From NCBI GenBank assembly GCA_033977485.1, contig CM066994.1, positions 30,305,637 through 30,369,636 of the forward strand: a stretch of 64,000 nt of DNA, read 5' to 3'. Shown in pieces: positions 1 to 10,270 of the stretch (position 1 is its first letter; each line of letters opens with the position of its first letter). Origin of the DNA: Hydrangea macrophylla. Its lineage: Eukaryota > Streptophyta > Magnoliopsida > Cornales > Hydrangeaceae. The translations under genes were made by a program, and so were the position numbers. The notes beneath the pieces were generated by a model that saw only the letters and a program-made list of their open reading frames with translations, made no database searches and was not told the origin of the DNA.

Positions 1-1725
1 GAGTGTCCAAGTTCGGCTTCACACACTTTAACGCTTCCATGGGCGTCAGGGAGTGTCCATTTTTGCCACCTTCGCATTTCAAAGACACCCTCATCCTCTT
101 TTTCAACTCCAACCACAATCACATCCACAACCACAACCATAACCACAGCCACAATTACAACCACAACCACAACCACAACCACAACCACAACCACAACCAC
201 AACTCAAACTCATACTCTTTCCACACAATCATTACTCTTTTCCACACTATCATTACTCTTTTACACACTACCAACACTCACCATGCATGTACAACTGACT
301 CCACATGAATGTCATCAAACTTTAAACATAAAGGAATTCACAGAATTAAAGAAATAATACGCGTACGGGGATTGAAAATTCGTAATTCATTGCCTTAATC
401 ATTTTAAACATAACTAATAGCATTCTAAAAACTGCTACTGAAATCCTCGTTTTCTGTCCAAACGGTGCAGAATCTGAGAAAATTGCATTAGACGAAAAGT
501 GTACAGAATCGAGTTTTGCTTGGGACAACGCGGGCAAAACCTTAAATTTCATTCGTTTTCCTAACAAAAATCTGAAAACAAAATTCTGCTACTGTTAAAA
601 TTAAAAGAGAAAATATTAGATTGAATTTCTAATATACTTTTTCTGCTACTGTAATCCTCATTTTCTGCCCAAACGGTGCAAAATCTGAGAAAATTGCATT
701 AGACAAAAAGTGTGCAGAATCGAGTTTTGCTTGGGACAACGCGGGCAGAACCTTAAATTTCATTCGTTTTCCTAACAAAAATCTGAAAACAAAATTCTGC
801 TACTGTTAAAATTAACTACCTAAATCAGTAAATAAGGAATGAGTTACATTTGGAGTGAGTTAGTAATACTCACCGTGATTAAGTGCAAAGAGATTTGTTG
901 AGAAAGATAACCAAATCAAGAAACCCAATACAAGCTTGGCTATGGAAATTGAGGAGCTCTTCTCTCTAGAAATTTTCAGCAAATTGAACTCTCAAACTTT
1001 CTCTTATCTCTCTATGTGACTCTCTCAAGCTCTCTATGTTAGGAGTGTAGAATGTGTAGTGTGATTGGGTGTATAAATACTCAAACTTCCACTTAGAAAA
1101 CATTTGCCTAACATCCCACTCATTCTCCATTAATCTCCACTAATTACAAAGAAAGTGCAACAATGATGTGTAAATATACACTTGCAATTCATAATGCTCC
1201 ATTGATAATTGAAAGGGTAGGTGGAGTTGGTGTGGGTCAAGGTGTGTTTGGGAATCAAGCTTATGGCATTAGGACAACACACATACTACAAGCATTTGCC
1301 AAACAAGGCCTAAGGGAAAACTTTAGCAATAATAATTAGGTATAAAGAAATTTGTCCAATCAGTTACTCCCAAAATTCTGTGGAAGTTTAACACTGCGCG
1401 GACAGTTTTAAACCTAAACTAGTATTTTCGTGACACGGTGTTTATCACAAAAATACAGAAAATTCATTTTAATGTTAGAAAGAGTTTTCTGATTTTATAA
1501 AAATACAGTTGGAGTTTAAAAGAAATAATTCCACCGTTTGAAATACAGATTTGAAATTTAACACAGGTATTGCCAGTTTTTAGGAAAATTGCATTTTGAC
1601 CCCAAAAGTAATTTTAATTATGGGATTAGTCAAGAAATAAATTTTTCACATAAGAATTTAAATAAAGGCAGACAATGTATATTTAATTTTAAATATGGCA
1701 ATGCAAGAAAATGGGGGTTATTACA
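1..1725 (-). mobile_element. Partial LTR of a Ty3/gypsy (chromovirus-like, family A) element
   Basis: Reading the minus strand from 1725 leftwards gives TGTAATAACCCCCATTTTC and then closely follows the LTRs of the full element at 25863-36082. The window cuts it after about 1.7 kb of an expected 2.56 kb. Its right edge at 1725 is an LTR 5' end that abuts satellite DNA, so it is either the 5' LTR of a minus-strand element lying to the left or a solo LTR. It carries a longer (CCACAA)n tract (about 115-205) than the other LTR copies. A block at about 880-1005 differs strongly from the other copies although both flanks are nearly identical. The apparent small open frames here are simple-repeat translations. 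Confidence 0.9.
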
Positions 1726-3372
1726 ACAGTTGTCATCTCCCATGTTGCATATTTGTTCGTTATTCCCCATATTTGCTAAAACCCCCCACAGTTTGTTAAG
1801 AATCCCCCACTTTTGTTGTAGAATCCCCCATATACAACAGTTTGTGGGGGACTCTAGACAAACTGTGGGGAATTCTTTACAATTGTTGGGGATTCCCTAC
1901 AATAGTTGTCATCTCCTATGTTGCATATTTGTTCATTATTCCCCATATATGCTAAAACAACCCACAGTTTGTTAAGAATCCCCCACAAATTTTTAAGAAT
2001 CCCCAACTTTTGTTATGGATCCCCCACAAAATACCCCAATGCAATATGGGGGATTCTTAACCAATGTGAGGGATTCTTAACAATTTGTTCATCATTCCCC
2101 ATATTTGTTAATTATACCCCACAGTTAGTTATGAATCCTCCACTTTTATTAAGGATCCTTTACGAAATACCCCAATGGAATATGGGGGATTCTTAACCCA
2201 TGTGAGGAATTTTAACAATTTATTCATCATTCCCCATATTTGTTAATTGTACCCCACAGTTAGTTAGAAATCCTCCAAATCTCATAGTTTGTGGGGTACT
2301 CAAGACAACTGTGGGGATTTTTGACAATTTTGGGGAATTCTCCTACAATAGTTGTCATCTCCCATATTGCATATTTGTTCATTGTTTCCCTTATTTGCTT
2401 AAAATCCCCCACAGTTTGTTTAGAATCCCCCACCAATTTGTAAGAATCCCCCACTGTTTGTTAAGAATCCTCCACAGAATACCCCAATGGAATATGGGGC
2501 ATTCTTAACCAATATGAGATATTCTTAACAATTTGTTCATCATTCTCCATGTTTGTTAATTGTACCCCACAGTTTGTTAAGAATCCCCCATATACAACAG
2601 TTTGTGGGGGACTCTAGACAAACTGTGAGGGATTCTTTACAATTGTGGGGGATTCCACTACATTAGTTGTCATCTCCCATGTTGCATATTTGTTCATTAT
2701 TCCCCATATTTGCTAAAATCATCCGAAGTTTGTTAAGAATCCCCCACAAATTTTTAAGAATCCCCCACTTTTGTTAAGGATCCCCCACAAAATACCCCAA
2801 TGGAATATGGGGGATTCTTAACCAATGTGAGTGATTCTTAACAATTTGTTCATCATTTCCCATATTTGTTACTTGTACCCCACAGTTAGTTAGGAATCCT
2901 CCACTTTTATTAAGGATCCTCTACAAAATACCCCAAAGGAATATGGGGGATTCTTAACCAATGTGAGGAATTTTAACAATTTATTAATTATTTTCCATAT
3001 TTGTTAATTATACTCCACAGTTAGTTAAGAATTATCCATTTCCCATAGTTTGTGGGGGACTCAAGACAACTGATGGGGATTCTTGACAATTGTGGAGAAT
3101 TCTCCTACAATAGTTGTCAACTCCCATATGCATATTTGTTCATTATTTCCCATATTTGCATAAAATCCCCCAAAGTTTGTTTAGAATCCCCCTCCAATTT
3201 ATAAGAATCCCCCACTATTTGTTAAGGATCCCCGACAGAATACCACAATGGAATATGGGGGATTCTTAACCAATATGAGAGATTCTTAACAATTTGTTCA
3301 TCATTCTTCATGTTTGTTAATTATACCCCATAGTTTGTTAAGAATCCTCATATACAACAGTTTGTGGGGGAC
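1726..3372. repeat. Satellite array, segment 1 (C-rich bidirectional words)
   Basis: Short words such as CCCCCACAGTTTGTTAAGAA occur on one strand and their reverse complements (for example ACAAACTGTGGGGGATTC) occur within the same repeat. The marker GTTGTCATC recurs at 1729, 1905, 2351, 2666 and 3113, spaced 176, 446, 315 and 447 bp. The array continues at 13447 and 20150 once the inserted elements are removed. Open frames inside are translations of the repeat and no gene is supported. Confidence 0.9.
3368..3372. repeat. Target site duplication GGGAC (left copy)
   Basis: GGGAC directly precedes the left LTR and is repeated at 13442-13446 directly after the right LTR. It marks the family B insertion into the satellite. 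Confidence 0.9.
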
Positions 3373-4144
3373 TGTCACGCCCCGAAGTACCAAAAATAGG
3401 GAAAAATAAATTTCCTTTATGGGTTCGTAGACACGTGACTGGTTGTGAGTGTCACCTGATTGTCCAAACATGCTTATAACAATAATGTGATATGGGAAAG
3501 TGACTAAGTTCCGCGGAAGCAGAAATTTAAAACATCCAAGTCTTACATCAGTAGTATATTACAGGCCAAAAAAGATATCCAAAAGATACATATTACAATA
3601 CCAGCTAAACTATTACATCACTAACATAATAGTAACAGAACTATAACAAAAGACAAGCTCCAAAGTCTTCAGCTGGCGAAACCGTAGCCTTCCTTGTAGT
3701 AATCTTCACCAGCATAGTCTTCAGTAGTATAGTCCGCGTCTTGATAGCATTCGGCTCCGTCTGGACCTGCAAAGGCTGGACGTGGAAGGTCCAGCGGCAT
3801 GAAAAGCCATTAGCGGTTAAGCTAAGTGAGGGTCCCCTTAAGGTTACCACCACTTAAGGTAAGTTATTCTTCATCTCTTCTTATTTCTCAAAACCATATC
3901 TCGTTCATCATTTCTTATTCTCGATACTATGTCTTGTTCGTCTTTTCTTATTCTCAAAACCACGTCTTATTAAAACCCAATCATTCCTTTTGAAACTTAA
4001 CCCAGAACTGAACTGACCAATGACATTGACTGAAAGAAGACTTAACTCCAAACGCATTTACTGGTCAAGAAAGTACAACACTCAACAATGAATAGTTAAC
4101 TGTCACCCAACTGGCACTCAAACTGTCGCCCAAATGGCATAAGT

Positions 4145-4440
4145 GTGCGGGACATTAACAATCTCTTGGTCGAACACGTCATGCCGATCCTCAGGTCGCC
4201 CGCACGTTACCGAACACGTCATGCCGATCCTCAGACCAAGGGTACGGGAAATTAATAATCACTTGGACGAACACGTCATGCCGATCCTCAGGTCACCCGT
4301 ACATAACCGAACACTTCATGCCGATCCTCAGTCCAAGGGTGCGGAAAAATAATCAACCACTTGATCGAACACGTCACGACGATCCTCAGGTCATCCGCAC
4401 TTGACCGAACACGTCATGCCGATCCTCAGATCAAGGAACA
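4145..4440. repeat. 97-bp dimeric tandem repeat in the family B LTR
   Basis: The core GAACACGTCATGCCGATCC occurs (with small changes) at 4172, 4212, 4269, 4309, 4367 and 4407. Spacings alternate 40, 57, 40, 58, 40, giving about three dimers of 97-98 bp. Each core has TGACGTG on the minus (sense) strand, the type of site bound by plant bZIP/TGA factors; binding is inference. The same array is present in the other LTR at about 11043-11338. Confidence 0.8.
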
Positions 4441-5029
4441 AAACATAACTCACCAATCGACTCCATGGAATAATCGAGAGACCAACTTCACAAGAATTAT
4501 CCAAACACGACACAAAAGTTCATGAACCAACTTTGACCAGTAGACACACGACTCGAAACGAGGCCCAATGTCCCTTATTCGCATTAAATCTGTTGTTGAA
4601 GGTTTTATCGTTATTTTACGCGTTCGCACGTTTCGTAGTTTAGTTCATTAATATCATCCATTTATAACCGTTAATATTTCGCTATACGTCCGACATTCCG
4701 TTTTCCTCTTAATATACTTATGATGGAAACTTTCCCGATCACTTATTAATGCAATAATTGTGCCATACAATACACTTATAGTTTGGGTATGAACTTTCCA
4801 ACGGACATTAAACTATATTCACAAAAATAGAAAGCATAGCACATAGCTCATGGATTTATAACGTGAATTTAATACCAATAAACACATAGCCGAAACCCTT
4901 AACATCATCATCTACACGATAGCACTACCATAGCATGAGATTTTCATAAGAACACATGTACCGGAAAACTAGCATCAACAATCAACACCATGCATAAACA
5001 AAACATTATACAAAAAGCTACACAATCTG

Positions 5030-5830
5030 CCAGGATACATTTTCACTGTGTTGACTGAATTAACATGATTTATTTGGGCATGATAAATTGCTTTGTAGAT
5101 CAAACTCAAAACTAAAACATTGTAGATAATAGGTATATCTTCATGTACAAAAAAAATCTAGCTTCAATAACATTTTTGAGCTACTCAAACTATTTATTTT
5201 ACAAGACATTTCTTATATCTCGGACTGTTCTGTCCCAGATTTTTAGTACTGCATTGTACGTGGATTTGACCTATTAAGGAGGGGTTTTTAGACTGAGCTA
5301 AAGAAGGGTTATTTGTAGATAAATGAGTTATCTATCACCATAAAAACACCTAGCTTAATTCGCATTTTTGAACTGCACAAAACATTCATTTTACTAAACT
5401 ATGTTCTGCAGAGAGTTTCAGTTTCTCAGATTTATAACACTGCGTTGTACATGCATTTCACCCATGAAGGAGTGATTTCTAGACTGAGCTATAGAAGAGT
5501 TATTTGTAGATATATGAGTTAGATTTTACCACAAAAAAACCTAGCTTAATTCGGATTTTGGAGCTCCTCAAAACATCCATTTTACTAAACTACGTTCTGC
5601 TGGAAGTTTCTGTTTTCCCAGGTTTATAACACTGCGTTGTACATGCATTTCACCCATGATGGATTGATTTCTAGACTGAGCTATAGAAGAGTTATTTGTA
5701 GATATATGAGTTAGCTTTTACCACAAAAAAAAACCTAGCTTAATTCGGATTTTTGAGCTACACAAAACATTCCTTTTACTAAACTATGTTCTGCTGAGAG
5801 TTTCAGTTTCTCAGATTTATGTATTTGTCT
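5030..5830. repeat. About 192-bp tandem repeat (4 copies) in the family B LTR
   Basis: The word 'cctagcttaattcg' recurs at 5349, 5540 and 5734, with a decayed copy at about 5156, so the period is 191-194 bp. Each monomer also holds 'ttctagactgagctatagaag' like wording and 'actgcgttgtacatgcattt'. Repeated in the right LTR at about 11930-12730. Confidence 0.8.
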
Positions 5831-6563
5831 TGCATGTCATGGAAACTTCAACACAACAACATCAACTTCTACCAAACATTAGTACATATTATATGTGTTC
5901 TAAATTGAGTTAGATTACTCACAATTTCTCACAATTTACTCACAATTTACTCACCAAAGCTTGAAATTAAGCTTGATGTTGTTCTTGAGCTTGATGGAGC
6001 TTGAACTTCAACTTCAATTGTGTCACCTTCTTCTTCTCCTATATGAACTTATAACTCCAGCTCTAATTTCTTTACTTAAGTGCAGATTATAAGAGACAAA
6101 GTGTGTCAATTGTGTGCATGTGCATGTTATATATAGAAAGTGCATTAGCTTAGGTGTCATTTGCATGTTACATGCATAGGACATGTGTCCATGAAGTGGA
6201 CATGTGTCCATTAAGTGGACATGTGTCCAAAGGGATGTCATGTGGTTGCCACATGGCCGGCCATATGGGGCCCACCTCGGGTTGTGTGCAACTTTCTCGG
6301 TTTACGTGCATAAGTTTCTCGATATGCGTGTCGGTCTCGATTTACGTACAACTGGGTATTATTTCTAATGTCCGGGTACAGGTACGGGACTAAGTTAAAT
6401 CTTATTATGGTCGAGTTGGTATGGTTACTACAGTCTATATGGTAATACTACAACACGTCCATACCGTCACGTAATTAAAATAATAATATATTAATATAGT
6501 CGGTCCAATACAGAAATTCGAAAAAGCTAATATTATTAATGATAGAAAATTACAGGTGTTACA

Positions 6564-6601
6564 TCTTCCACCACCTATTAAAGGATTTCGTCCTCGAAAT
6601 C
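6564..6601 (-). other. Family B polypurine tract and upstream hairpin
   Basis: On the minus strand AATAGGTGGTGGAAGA directly precedes the 3' LTR, as expected for the plus-strand priming site. Just upstream (6584-6601) lies the inverted repeat GATTTCG-AGGA-CGAAATC. This places the element on the minus strand. Confidence 0.8.
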
Positions 6602-6689
6602 AGAGTTTGCTAGGTCTTAGAAAGTACAAGGTACTAGTCATATCTTAGATTTTAAGGTTGTGAGGTTCCCACTAGCTAGCAAATTAGAC

Positions 6690-8350
6690 CTTCTTTGTGG
6701 TAGAACCATGTTCTGAATTCCTCGTTCTGGACAATCTTTGTGCACATTTCCAGTCTTTCCACAATTGAAGCACTGCGCCTATCAACTTGTGAGCTGTTTC
6801 AGTGCTTTGCATTCTATGGAGTGATGTCCAGATATTCCACAACTGTCGCAGATATCACGTTGCTTTGGATTTATCTCAACGGCAGTCTGATTAACTTTGC
6901 TTTCATCATTTCTTCTGCGTCTATGATCGACAAGATTCTTACCTCTCAACTTCTTGATGCGATGGTTGAGAAGTCTAGTTGGTCTCACGATTGTCTTTTA
7001 TAACTTGTAGGGGTCGTGAATGTATCCCTCAACATTAATTAGTACAAAGAACGTTGTAGATTAGCGTATCCACTCAAAATGCGTTGTGATCTACTACACC
7101 ATTGGTGATAATGTACGCAAGTTGGTGGGCAATTCAATTGTAAATACTCCAATGTGTCACAGTGATAGCTTCCTTTCTTTTCGTCTAATAGCACGTTACC
7201 TCGAGTGATCGATATTTTAATGGTACTTTATCTTCGAATTCAAACTGTAGGTTCTTCCTTCATTTTTGATCCTTCTGACGTGGTGATGATTGACATGGCC
7301 TTCTATATAGAACCTCGAGTGACGTCATGCCTATGCTTGACTTTGTCGTAGTTGGTGAACATTTTGATCAACAACGAGTGGGTTCTCTTGTATTTTTGTT
7401 CCGAATGCGCCACAAGCTTTCATAATTGATGGTGTAAACTTTTCCATGTGTCTCCGATGTTGTTGATGATGTGAGCTGGTGAGACGTCTTCTATCGTTAG
7501 GTTAGCTCGTCTGGTTTGACCGTCAGTCTAAAGGTGGGATACGATGTTCGTTGTATATTTATAGTTACTAACTGTCGATTTGTTGTACCTCTACTATAAT
7601 ATATATATCGGGGCACTAATCATTACAATAATACTAGATACACAAAACTAGATTCATTAATAGGTCAAAATTTTGCATAATCGATTGCATATGTTGTATC
7701 AACTTCCCTTCTTCTTCCAAGTTCATCAACAGATCTTGATTGATGTTCTTCATTGCCTCGCAATCCTTGTGGATGTGGTCCATTCCACCACATTTGTAAG
7801 ATTGCGATCCATGTCCTCCAATTTGTTTCGGTATTGGGCATTCTTCGAAGTATTGTCTGCAATTTCTGCAATTGAAACAACGTTGGCATGCTTTACGTTG
7901 GACCGATGCTATTGTTGTGTCGAACTTTCTCTGGTTCCTCATGTGTTCTTTCAGTCTTCGTTGTGCCTCTTTGCCTAATCCAGCTATATTGGGGATGGTG
8001 GTATTGAGTTAGGCTTGTCTGAGCTGCATGTGCTCCGTAGCGTCCATCTCGAGTGCTTTGTAGTCCTTGCTCAAATGTCCTCTCTTGCGATAGCTATAGC
8101 AGATAACGTTTAGTTGGTTACAAGTCTTGGAAGCTTGACATTCCTTGGCAAGACATCCAGGGTTTCTATAGTTGAAACAAACACCATGATCGTTGTTCGT
8201 CGTTTCGAGTTGTCCTTGTAGTAGGGTTGACCTTGGTAGTGTAGCAGGTTATAGCTTGAGTGGTCTCTAAGCGATTCTGAATGGGCGATATGGAGGTGTC
8301 TAAACAACTCGTCTCTGTAGTCACTTATGCTAGTATTGTCCACGATCTTT
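6690..8350 (-). pseudogene. Decayed gag-like region with multiple CCHC zinc knuckles
   Basis: Short minus-strand frames, broken by stops and frameshifts, contain nucleocapsid-type zinc-knuckle motifs. In element order they are CFNYRNPGCLAKEC (about 8190) and CYSYRKRGHLSKDY (about 8100), both missing ligands, then CFNCRNCRQYFEEC (about 7880), KCGGMDHIHKDC (about 7800), CDSCGISGHHSIEC (about 6840) and CFNCGKTGNVHKDC (about 6760). Zinc knuckles in gag bind element RNA during packaging. Six knuckle-like motifs over 1.5 kb is unusual, since plant gag proteins normally have one or two, so the region may be internally duplicated or may have been a long RNA-binding protein. No polymerase domain follows. 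Assignment to gag rests on the motifs and on position, and the reading frame is not continuous. Confidence 0.55.
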
Positions 8351-9463
8351 CATAAGTCTTGTATTAGTCTTCCAAATATGTCAGTGGGATCGATCTCCTT
8401 AGGTATTATGTTGCTTAGCCTTCTTGACTGGTCCTTAGTTGTTTGAGATGATTCATCCATTGCAGAGATCGAGAAGATTCTTCTATTCCTACGTATGAGT
8501 TCGTGTCTATAAGGTTTCTATCATACCTTATGTGAAGCAATCATAACCTGTTATATTTCACATTATGGTTATCATCATAATCCCGGTAGCTAGAATACGA
8601 TGATTCAAACGATTGAACAAATTGACCCAAAATGAAGCCGAATCTGAAAAGGCATATGAATCCTCACAGATAGAAGTATAATAGTAGAATGATGTGATCC
8701 ATTCAAGAATAAAATGTAAATCCAACGATAATTGGATGACTGATTACTATGGAAGTAATTGTAGTATCTCAAGATTTGTAAGAAATGAAAGTAACTGATG
8801 GCATACGGCCTTCAACGAATGAAATAAGAATTAGGTATTTCATAAGTGAAATAGTCCAAACGAAACCCTACTGATAAAGAATAAGGTAGCAACTGAGAGA
8901 GACAATAAGAGGACAAGATGTACAGAGAGTACAACGTTTTTGAGTTCCTAACAAAAACAAGAACAGAGAACTCATTTAGAATTATTTCAAATGAAATGAA
9001 CTTGTAAGAATTTGTTCAAGGGATAATAAGTCAAAAAGAATGACTTTGTAATATTAGTAATCAAATTTATTTAGAATAATCTTAAAGACAATGAGCTTTC
9101 AAGATTTTAGTTCAAAGAATAATAAGTCAAAAGAATGACTTTCCAGTACCAGTGCTCGAACTTGTTCTCAAAAGAATTTGTCAAGAATCGGGTGATCAAG
9201 GTACATACTCAAGAATTGTTGAATGGGAAATTTCTAAAAATTCAAGGAAATGAATTACTTATCAAGGAGTGTATCACAATAATTATTGACAGTAATCGGA
9301 GCCACTTTACAAAACATATAGATACCATTTTTAGAAGAAATGGCCATTAGAATAGAAAGCATCGATTTACTCAAAAGGAGTGGAATGAGTAGAAAGGATA
9401 TGACTGCTTACTATGGTACTTGCCTACCATATCTAAGGTAAAGTTTGCCTCTCTTATTATCTA

Positions 9464-9910
9464 TTACGGGCCCTCTAAGAACTCCTCCTTAGGGTCCTCC
9501 TGCTCCTCCTCGATGTCAGCTAGATCTGCTTCGTGGTTCTGCTCAGGCATCGGTATCATCTTGTCCCCATCAACTGCTGGTGCTGGATGGTCGTGTACAT
9601 CATTCTCTGCTCTCTGAAGATCGTCTACTGGATCAACCTCCTCGATCGGCTCATCGTCGCTACTTGCCGGATCGTCCTCAATTGTCAGGTCATCGTCGTC
9701 ATCTGTGTCATCACCATTAGATGGGTCGTCTGTTGAGTGGTCACTGCCTACAGAATCCTCTCCACTCGCTATGTCATTGTCGCTATCTGTATCCATGGGA
9801 TCTAAATCAGCATCTAGCTCTGGTATGGGCTCAGGTGAGAATGGTGGTGCTAGTGCGGCCATGATAATCGGGAAGAGTATATCGTCATATAGTGCCTCGT
9901 CCTGAGTCAT
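9464..9910 (-). CDS. Acidic 148-residue open frame at the 5' end of the family B internal region
   Basis: The frame begins about 340 bases inside the element after the primer site, where gag normally starts. The product is very acidic: residues about 30-100 are dominated by Asp, Glu and Ser, including the run TDDDDDLTIEDD. The start is proline-rich and hydrophobic (MTQDEALYDDILFPIIMAAL) and the C-terminal third is rich in Glu, Gln and Pro. I recognise no conserved domain. The low-complexity acidic make-up is consistent with an N-terminal extension or linker of a gag protein, but it could also be a chance frame kept open by GAT/GAC-rich sequence. No intact frame links it to the zinc-knuckle region downstream. 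Confidence 0.35.
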   Translation of the reverse strand: MTQDEALYDDILFPIIMAALAPPFSPEPIPELDADLDPMDTDSDNDIASGEDSVGSDHSTDDPSNGDDTDDDDDLTIEDDPASSDDEPIEEVDPVDDLQRAENDVHDHPAPAVDGDKMIPMPEQNHEADLADIEEEQEDPKEEFLEGP

Positions 9911-10250
9911 GCTGATAAGCTCCTGGTGAATAAGTATGGTAGTCTCTGAAGCATAGATCGAATCGGGCTGAACTCGATCCAGATACTACAATGTATAGAT
10001 AAGCACAGCTCTCCGTATGTCCTCCTCTAAGATATGCCTTGCCCTCTAGCAGATCCGCTGTCGATATAGTACAGGGTCGGCAGGCTAGATACGACCATCG
10101 CGATTATAGTGACCACCGAAATTATCATAAATGAAGCTCGACTCCATAGTCATTCAAGAGGAGCTAACTTAGTGTCAGTACTAATACAAGGTAAATCTTA
10201 GGCTCATAACTTAAGGTGTAGGACAATCAGTGAGCGCGTCTAAACCTAAA

Positions 10251-10262
10251 GCTCTGATACCA
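10251..10262 (-). other. Family B primer binding site (initiator Met tRNA)
   Basis: The minus strand reads TGGTATCAGAGC eight bases inside the 5' LTR, the usual match to the 3' end of plant initiator Met tRNA. It primes minus-strand DNA synthesis and confirms orientation. Confidence 0.88.
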
Positions 10263-10270
10263 AAAATCCC

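Larger units (their letters stand above)
3373..6563 (-). repeat. Family B 3' LTR (left copy)
   Basis: A 3191-bp LTR with TG...CA ends. In sense (minus) orientation it starts TGTAACACCTG and ends CGGGGCGTGACA. A TATA-like stretch on the minus strand at about 6128-6136 (TATATATAA) is a candidate core promoter. Two internal tandem repeat arrays are listed separately. It has an extra 21 bp near 5935-5955 relative to the right LTR, from expansion of the short word 'ctcacaattta'. Confidence 0.88.

Noticed and set aside
3..308. His/Asn-rich open frame (HNHNHNHN) and its copies at 27254 and 34914
   Set aside because: A translation of the (CCACAA)n/(TTGTGG)n simple repeat in the family A LTR. It is open in other frames too and is not conserved as protein.
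1589..2508. Many short open frames with 'SLLRIPH' and 'CCIFVHYS' peptides
   Set aside because: These recur wherever the C-rich satellite occurs, in all frames and on both strands. They are repeat translations, not genes.
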